Assembly: GCA_020634215.1 (NCBI GenBank) | Contig: JACKCD010000038.1 | Coordinates: 1-55,547, forward strand | Origin: Ardenticatenaceae bacterium | GTDB lineage: Bacteria > Chloroflexota > Anaerolineae > Promineifilales > Promineifilaceae | Length of the DNA: 55,547 bases | Reading direction: 5' to 3' | Shown: piece after piece, positions 51,518 to 55,547 of the stretch | Position numbering within the stretch: position 1 is the first letter of the stretch | Layout: the number at the start of each line of letters is the position of its first letter | The notes under the pieces: generated by a model | Seen by the model: only the letters and a program-made list of their open reading frames with translations | What the model was told of the DNA's origin: nothing | Database searches by the model: none | Translations under genes and position numbers: made by a program

Positions 51518-52558
51518 ATGAAAGCAGCCGTTTTTGAACAATTTTCTGGCCCCATTACCATTCAACACGTTCCCGACCCAGCCCCCGCGCCCGATGGCGT
51601 GGTGGTGCAAGTGACAGCCACCGGGCTGTGCCGCAGCGATTGGCACGGCTGGGTGGGTCACGATAGCGACATTGCCCTGCCCCATGTGCCGGGTCATGAA
51701 TTGGCAGGGGTGATAACGGCCGTTGGCAAACAAGTGACTCGTTGGCAACCGGGGCAGCGGGTGACGGTTCCTTTTTGCTGTGGCTGCGGCCACTGCCCCC
51801 AGTGCGCTGCCGGACAGCAGCAGGTGTGTGACAATCAGTTCCAACCCGGCTTCACCCACTGGGGTTCCTTCGCCGAATACGTTGCCATTGACCGTGCCGA
51901 TGTCAATTTGGTGGCTTTGCCGGAAAGTATCAGCGATGTGGCCGCTGCCAGCCTCGGCTGCCGCTTTATTACCTCCTTCCGCGCCATTGTCGATCAGGGG
52001 CGGGTTTCGGCAGGGCAGTGGGTGGCAGTGCATGGCTGCGGCGGCGTTGGCCTGTCCGCCATTATGATTGCCAGTGCGTTAGGAGCCAACGTGGTGGCCG
52101 TTGACATTGCCGCCGACAAGCTGGATTTGGCGCGGATGGTGGGGGCCACTGTTACCGTCAACGCCGCCGCCGAAGCTGATGTGGTACAGGCCGTGCGCGA
52201 AGCCACCGGCGGCGGGGCGCACGTTTCGCTTGATGCCCTGGGCAGCCCGACGACATGCTTTAATTCTATTGCCAACCTGCGGAAGCGGGGCAAACATATT
52301 CAGGTGGGGTTGATGCTGGCCGACCACAGCCACCCGCCCATTCCTATGGATAAGGTGATTGCCAACGAATTGGAAATTTTTGGCAGCCACGGAATGCAGG
52401 CGCACCGGTATGATGCGGTGCTGGCAATGATTACCAGCGGGCTTTTGCAGCCGGAAAAGCTGGTAGGCCGCACCATTACGCTGGAAGAGGCAACCGATGC
52501 ATTGCCGCGCATGAATGAGTTTGCCACCACGGGCGTAACGGTGATTGATCGGTTTTAA
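51518..52558 (+). CDS. Zinc-dependent alcohol dehydrogenase family protein
   Basis: The 346-aa medium-chain dehydrogenase starts at 51518 after the hairpin. Catalytic zinc ligands are in GLCRSDWHGWVG and VPGHELAGVI (Cys, His-Glu pair). The structural zinc site is CCGCGHCPQCAAGQQQVC, and the cofactor fold is VHGCGGVGLSAIMIASALGANVVAVD, the D favouring NAD. It oxidises alcohols or reduces aldehydes; the substrate is not readable. It lies alone between hairpin repeats and has a palindrome copy at 51715. Confidence 0.9.
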   Translation: MKAAVFEQFSGPITIQHVPDPAPAPDGVVVQVTATGLCRSDWHGWVGHDSDIALPHVPGHELAGVITAVGKQVTRWQPGQRVTVPFCCGCGHCPQCAAGQQQVCDNQFQPGFTHWGSFAEYVAIDRADVNLVALPESISDVAAASLGCRFITSFRAIVDQGRVSAGQWVAVHGCGGVGLSAIMIASALGANVVAVDIAADKLDLARMVGATVTVNAAAEADVVQAVREATGGGAHVSLDALGSPTTCFNSIANLRKRGKHIQVGLMLADHSHPPIPMDKVIANELEIFGSHGMQAHRYDAVLAMITSGLLQPEKLVGRTITLEEATDALPRMNEFATTGVTVIDRF

Positions 52559-52566
52559 CCCAAGCG

Positions 52567-52655
52567 TTACACGGAGTAGCATAGAGAAGACGCAGCGTTA
52601 CACGGAGCCTTTTTCTCTGTAAGCCTCTGTGCCTTCTCTGTGAAGCTCTGTGTAA
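52567..52655. repeat. Intergenic hairpin with TTACACGGAG repeats
   Basis: GCGTTACACGGAG occurs twice as a direct repeat (about 52564 and 52594), and the right arm CTTCTCTGTGAAGCTCTGTG pairs imperfectly with the left arm, giving a long stem. It fills the gap between the dehydrogenase and the ATPase gene. Same class as the other simple-unit hairpins. Confidence 0.7.
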
Positions 52656-52670
52656 GGTTTGTTGTTCCCC

Positions 52671-53936
52671 ATGAGCCATCCTAGCATTCACCATGATCCG
52701 CTTGTTGACCACCTGACGCAGCAGCTTTGGCAAAATGTCATGGCCGTGGCGCAAACGGCCGGTTTAGACACCAGCAAATTCACCGCCATTCACCGTGCCG
52801 TTGTGGCCGATGTTGCTGCCTATTTGGCAACCGCCGCGCCCATGCCGCAGCCGGCCGACCCTTCCCCCCCCTCTCGCCTCTCCCAATGGGTTAGCCGGGT
52901 CGCCGGACGGAGCAACGGCCACCTGCCCCCCACGCCTACGCCTCCCATCATTCTCTGCGGTGAGCCGGGAACGGGCAAAACGACGTTTCTTTATGTGCTG
53001 GATATGGCACTGCGCCAGAAACACGGGTTGCCGGATAACATTCGGCCAAAGATGGTGAAGCAGGGGCAGTTTGTGTACACGGTGGAAAAACGGCCGTTTT
53101 GCGGCACGCCCCTTTCCCTGCTTTCCGTCAAAAAATGGGCGCGGCTGCTCCACTTCTACGCCTGGGACACCACCAGCCACCGGCTGCGCCAGACCGACCA
53201 GGATGCCTTTATCCAAAACACCCTGCTGCCGATGCGCGTCATTTTTGCCGACGAGGTGGAAATGGTTGGCTATTCCCCCACCATTCCCGATTTGGTGGCG
53301 CAGGGGCTGCTGCTGGTGGGCAGTTCCAACCAATATGAATTTGCCCAACTGGTGCGGGAATCGGTGCCGCCCAAAATTTATACGGTCACTGGGGATGATA
53401 TGCGGCTGGGGAACCCGGATGATGCGGCGGTGCTGCCGGGGAGTGAATTGTGGCGGTTGTTTGAGTTGGGGGGAGAAACGGCCGTTTATGAAACCCTCCC
53501 CTACAAAATTATCCAGCAGCCCAGCGGCCTCTATTTGCACTTCAACTTTGACGAAGCCATCCGCGCCCCTTTGCTAGAGCCAGAATGGGTGCAATTTCTG
53601 CGCCGCGTTTATACGCAAATCACCTACGTTCCCCTTCAGCCCGAAGCCCACTACACGTTGCTGCTCGATCATTTTTCCCTGGAAACGCTGCAAACCAACT
53701 ACAACGGCATCCTCCGTTTGGTAGCCCTGTTTGATGCCATTGAGCAACTTGGCATGGGGGCCGTCATTCGCCACCCCACCCAGCCCCCCGATCTATCCCG
53801 CACCGCTTTTGCCAGGCTAAAAACAACCATCCAAAACCAGCGCGGGGTTGATATTGACATTAAGCAGCGGGCATTGGTTGGCGTTGGTCGCTGCATCTCG
53901 CGCCTCGGACAAGCAGCCCATCGCGCTCAACGGTAG
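52671..53936 (+). CDS. AFG1/ZapE-like P-loop ATPase
   Basis: The 421-aa protein has Walker A ILCGEPGTGKTTFLYVL (about residue 99), Walker B VIFADEVEMV and a following LLLVGSSNQYEFAQLV sensor segment. This layout resembles AFG1/LACE1/ZapE ATPases, in which a DEF/DEV Walker B precedes a TSN-like sensor 1. The N-terminal 90 residues and the C-terminal 150 residues are unlike standard ZapE, so it is a divergent member. It may handle membrane or division proteins. Two palindrome copies lie in it (53089, 53477). The start is the ATG at 52671. Confidence 0.7.
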   Translation: MSHPSIHHDPLVDHLTQQLWQNVMAVAQTAGLDTSKFTAIHRAVVADVAAYLATAAPMPQPADPSPPSRLSQWVSRVAGRSNGHLPPTPTPPIILCGEPGTGKTTFLYVLDMALRQKHGLPDNIRPKMVKQGQFVYTVEKRPFCGTPLSLLSVKKWARLLHFYAWDTTSHRLRQTDQDAFIQNTLLPMRVIFADEVEMVGYSPTIPDLVAQGLLLVGSSNQYEFAQLVRESVPPKIYTVTGDDMRLGNPDDAAVLPGSELWRLFELGGETAVYETLPYKIIQQPSGLYLHFNFDEAIRAPLLEPEWVQFLRRVYTQITYVPLQPEAHYTLLLDHFSLETLQTNYNGILRLVALFDAIEQLGMGAVIRHPTQPPDLSRTAFARLKTTIQNQRGVDIDIKQRALVGVGRCISRLGQAAHRAQR

Positions 53937-53950
53937 CTGCCCCCGGTTCA

Positions 53951-54337
53951 TTACGACAAAAACTGCGCTAGCATCTCGCGCAAATCTTTAATGCGAATCG
54001 GCTTGGTCAAATAATCGGTGCAGCCGGCCTGCAAGCTGCGCTCCCGGTCATCGCTGAGAGCCATACCCGTCAGGGCAATAATTGGCACATCGGTCATGGT
54101 GGGGTTGCGGCGTAATTGGCGGGTTGCTTCTAACCCATCCATCACGGGCATCTGCATGTCCATTAAAATGAGATCGGGCGGGTCGCTTTGGGCAGATTCC
54201 ACGGCCTCCTGGCCGTTTGTAGCCACCGTTACCCGATAATGCATAAACTCCAAAATATCAAGCATGGTGGTCACGCTGGCCTCATTGTCTTCAGCCAGCA
54301 AAATGTGGCCTGCATAATTGTTTGCTTCATGCGACAT
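53951..54337 (-). CDS. Stand-alone response regulator receiver
   Basis: The 128-aa protein starts at 54337 behind AGGAGG. It is a CheY-like receiver: ILLAEDNEASVTTMLDIL with the acidic pocket, the phosphoacceptor Asp in LILMDMQMPVMDGLEATRQL, and TKPIRI with the conserved Lys. It has no output domain, so it probably passes phosphate in a relay or binds a partner. No histidine kinase gene is in the window. Residues PIIALTGMA are conserved. It lies between the ATPase gene and the second 114-bp repeat. Confidence 0.92.
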   Translation of the reverse strand: MSHEANNYAGHILLAEDNEASVTTMLDILEFMHYRVTVATNGQEAVESAQSDPPDLILMDMQMPVMDGLEATRQLRRNPTMTDVPIIALTGMALSDDRERSLQAGCTDYLTKPIRIKDLREMLAQFLS

Positions 54338-54392
54338 CACCACCTCCTGTGTCTTGCCGCTTCCATTATGCAGCAGGCGGGTTAAAGATTGC

Positions 54393-54506
54393 ATTAAGGC
54401 TTTTTCAGAAAATTAATGATCCTATCCAGGCTGAAAAAGCCGCGAGCCAAAGCCAAAAATGCCGTTTATTCGGATCATTTATTTTTGGCTTTGGCCTAAA
54501 GCCGAT
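54393..54506. repeat. 114-bp dispersed repeat, copy 2
   Basis: Matches 48339-48452 throughout, including the inverted pairs AAGGCTTTTTCAG/CTGAAAAAGCC and GAGCCAAAGCCAAAAA/TTTTTGGCTTTGGC and the segment CGGATCATTTATTTTTGGC. The end of the element supplies the TAG stop of the nnr gene at 54498-54496, so it abuts or has entered that gene's 3-prime end. Confidence 0.88.
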
Positions 54507-55547
54507 CATTTTGGAGGCGTTGGGCGGCTATTGGGATGAGATCCGCAATTTCGTGCGCCAGGAGACCAAAACGGCCGTTATTCATCCCCCCCACCAGCCC
54601 ATGCAAATAGCCACCCAGCACCGCCGCTGCATAGGGAGCCATCCCCTGCGCCATCAAGCTGGCAATGACACCTGACAACACATCCCCAGAGCCACCCACG
54701 GCCAGCACCGGCGCGGCAAACGGCAGCACCGTTGCCTGCCCGTCAGGAGCCGCCACCACCGTGTAAGCACCTTTTAACAAAACCACATGCCCCCAGCTTT
54801 GGGCATAGCGGCGAGCTAGTTCAAGGCGGTCGGCGGCCAGCAGCGCGTCGCGGCTCATTCCCGTCAGCCGCGCCATTTCGATGGGGTGGGGAGTCAGAAC
54901 GGTGCTGAGGGGCAAAAGCTGCGGCCAGCCGTCGTGCTGCGCCAGCAAATTTAGCCCATCGGCATCCACCAGCAGCGGCGGCAGTTGGTCACGGGCAGCC
55001 AGCAGCGTTGCCATAAATTCGCTGGCCTCACCCAGGCCAGGGCCAACCAGCAGGGCGTTGTGATGCCGCATTTCGGGCAGCAGGGCATGGGCAGTGGCAC
55101 GACCCAACTGCTCTTGGTCAGGCACGGGTGGGTAGGTAGCCTCGGGGATCTGCCCGGCCAGGGTGGCGCGAATGGCCTGGGGGACGGCCAGCGCCACCAG
55201 CCCCGCCCCGGCGCGAAAAGCCCCACGAGCGGCCAGCAGCGGTGCGCCCCAATAATGGCTGGAGCCAGCGGCGATGAGAACACGGCCAAAGGTGCCTTTG
55301 TGACCGTCTAACGGCCGTTTAGGCAACTGTTCACGCTGGGAAACGGCCGTTGCCACCGACACCGGCAGCGGCTCCGTCACATTCTTGGGAATGCCAATAT
55401 CCGCCACCACCAGTTCCCCACACGCTGCCGCGCCAGGGAAGGCAAAATGCCCCCGCTTTGGACCAGCAAAAGTAACAGTCACGGTCGCTGGCAGCGCCAA
55501 GGGGTCAAGCACGCCCGTGTCACAATGTAGCCCGCTGGGACAATCCA
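54496..55547 (-). CDS. nnr: NAD(P)HX dehydratase/epimerase Nnr (5-prime part outside window)
   Basis: Nnr repairs hydrated NAD(P)H by epimerisation and ADP-dependent dehydration. The gene runs off the right edge: in-frame codons continue upstream of the GTG at 55512 (DCPSGLHCDTG), matching the end of the YjeF N-terminal epimerase domain (DxPSG...TG, TVTFAGPKRG). The dehydratase domain follows: GTFGRVLIAAGSSHYWGAPLLAARGAFRAGAGLVALAVP, LLVGPGLGEASE, LLVDADGLNLLAQ, LTPHPIEMARL and AVGGSGDVLSGVIASLMAQG with the catalytic GSGD. The stop codon lies in a dispersed repeat. Three palindrome copies lie in it. Confidence 0.92.
   Translation of the reverse strand, partial: DCPSGLHCDTGVLDPLALPATVTVTFAGPKRGHFAFPGAAACGELVVADIGIPKNVTEPLPVSVATAVSQREQLPKRPLDGHKGTFGRVLIAAGSSHYWGAPLLAARGAFRAGAGLVALAVPQAIRATLAGQIPEATYPPVPDQEQLGRATAHALLPEMRHHNALLVGPGLGEASEFMATLLAARDQLPPLLVDADGLNLLAQHDGWPQLLPLSTVLTPHPIEMARLTGMSRDALLAADRLELARRYAQSWGHVVLLKGAYTVVAAPDGQATVLPFAAPVLAVGGSGDVLSGVIASLMAQGMAPYAAAVLGGYLHGLVGGMNNGRFGLLAHEIADLIPIAAQRLQNDRL

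Larger units (their letters stand above)
137..55351. repeat. Highly iterated palindrome AACGGCCGTT (58 copies)
   Basis: I count 58 exact copies of the self-complementary decamer AACGGCCGTT, about one per 960 bp, where base composition predicts well under one. Copies start at 137, 263, 629, 1179, 1579, 2780, 3566, 3803, 4091, 6685, 7265, 7432, 8767, 9202, 10817, 11033, 11299, 11625, 12939, 13394, 17411, 17508, 18194, 21022, 21187, 21336, 22183, 22236, 22267, 22642, 22964, 24651, 25371, 26809, 27864, 28151, 30102, 33117, 46467, 46800, 46929, 47466, 47511, 48215, 48848, 48963, 49159, 49875, 50390, 50456, 50631, 50849, 51715, 53089, 53477, 54570, 55310 and 55342. Flanking A and T often extend it to 12 bp. 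It lies almost only in genes, read as Asn-Gly-Arg, Thr-Ala-Val or x-Arg-Pro-x according to frame. The analogy is HIP1 of cyanobacteria; the function is unknown. Hand counting may miss a few copies. Confidence 0.93.

Overview
The window looks like a contig from an uncultured Chloroflexota bacterium, probably near Anaerolineae or Ardenticatenia. This is inferred from overall gene style: a quinol-linked NrfD/molybdopterin complex, Chloroflexota-type four-Cys CcmH, many glycan genes, and no ribosomal marker to settle it. Most of the DNA is moderately GC-rich. About 31.5-43.3 kb is clearly AT-richer. I see no tRNA, rRNA, CRISPR array, transposase or phage gene.

Layout. (1) 1-5014, minus strand: a System I cytochrome c maturation operon (DUF2007-like protein, CcmE of the CxxxY type, an unknown membrane protein, CcmF, CcmH, start of a CcmG/TlpA thioredoxin). 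(2) 5441-10622, plus strand: an octaheme lipoprotein, a 14-heme membrane-anchored cytochrome, a membrane cytochrome b and a hexaheme lipoprotein, closed by a strong terminator. (3) 20394-10718, minus strand: a decaheme OmcA/MtrC-family lipoprotein, a diheme cytochrome, a Tat-exported molybdopterin oxidoreductase, a four-cluster ferredoxin subunit, an NrfD membrane subunit, a slipin, a TorD-ferredoxin fusion chaperone and a small membrane protein. Blocks 2 and 3 converge on each other and together encode 40 CxxCH heme sites. Three of the cytochromes carry a collagen-like Gly-X-Y stalk directly after the lipobox cysteine. I read blocks 1-3 as one functional unit: c-heme attachment plus a respiratory chain that carries electrons between the quinone pool and the cell exterior.

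(4) 20751-24854: housekeeping genes (ClbS/DinB-like protein, a ygfZ with two frame shifts, a tgt-like transglycosylase, an RsmF-like rRNA methyltransferase). (5) 25050-46145, minus strand: a surface polysaccharide cluster (nucleotidyltransferase, a WecA-CapD fusion, epimerases, five glycosyltransferases/acyltransferases, methyltransferases, asparagine synthase, polymerase/ligase, TPR protein, flippase, GDP-fucose synthase, sugar aminotransferase). (6) 46233-50171, minus strand: three membrane proteins resembling an orphan HyfB/HyfE/HyfF-type antiporter module without the usual lysines. (7) 50247-55547: lipoprotein with Ig-like repeats, zinc alcohol dehydrogenase, AFG1/ZapE-like ATPase, lone receiver domain, and Nnr (NAD(P)HX repair).

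Two genome-scale signals overlie this. The palindrome AACGGCCGTT occurs 58 times by my count, almost always inside genes and in all reading frames, but is absent from about 33.1 to 46.5 kb, which covers most of the AT-rich glycan region. Intergenic gaps repeatedly hold long hairpins built from short tandem units, plus a 114-bp dispersed repeat present twice.
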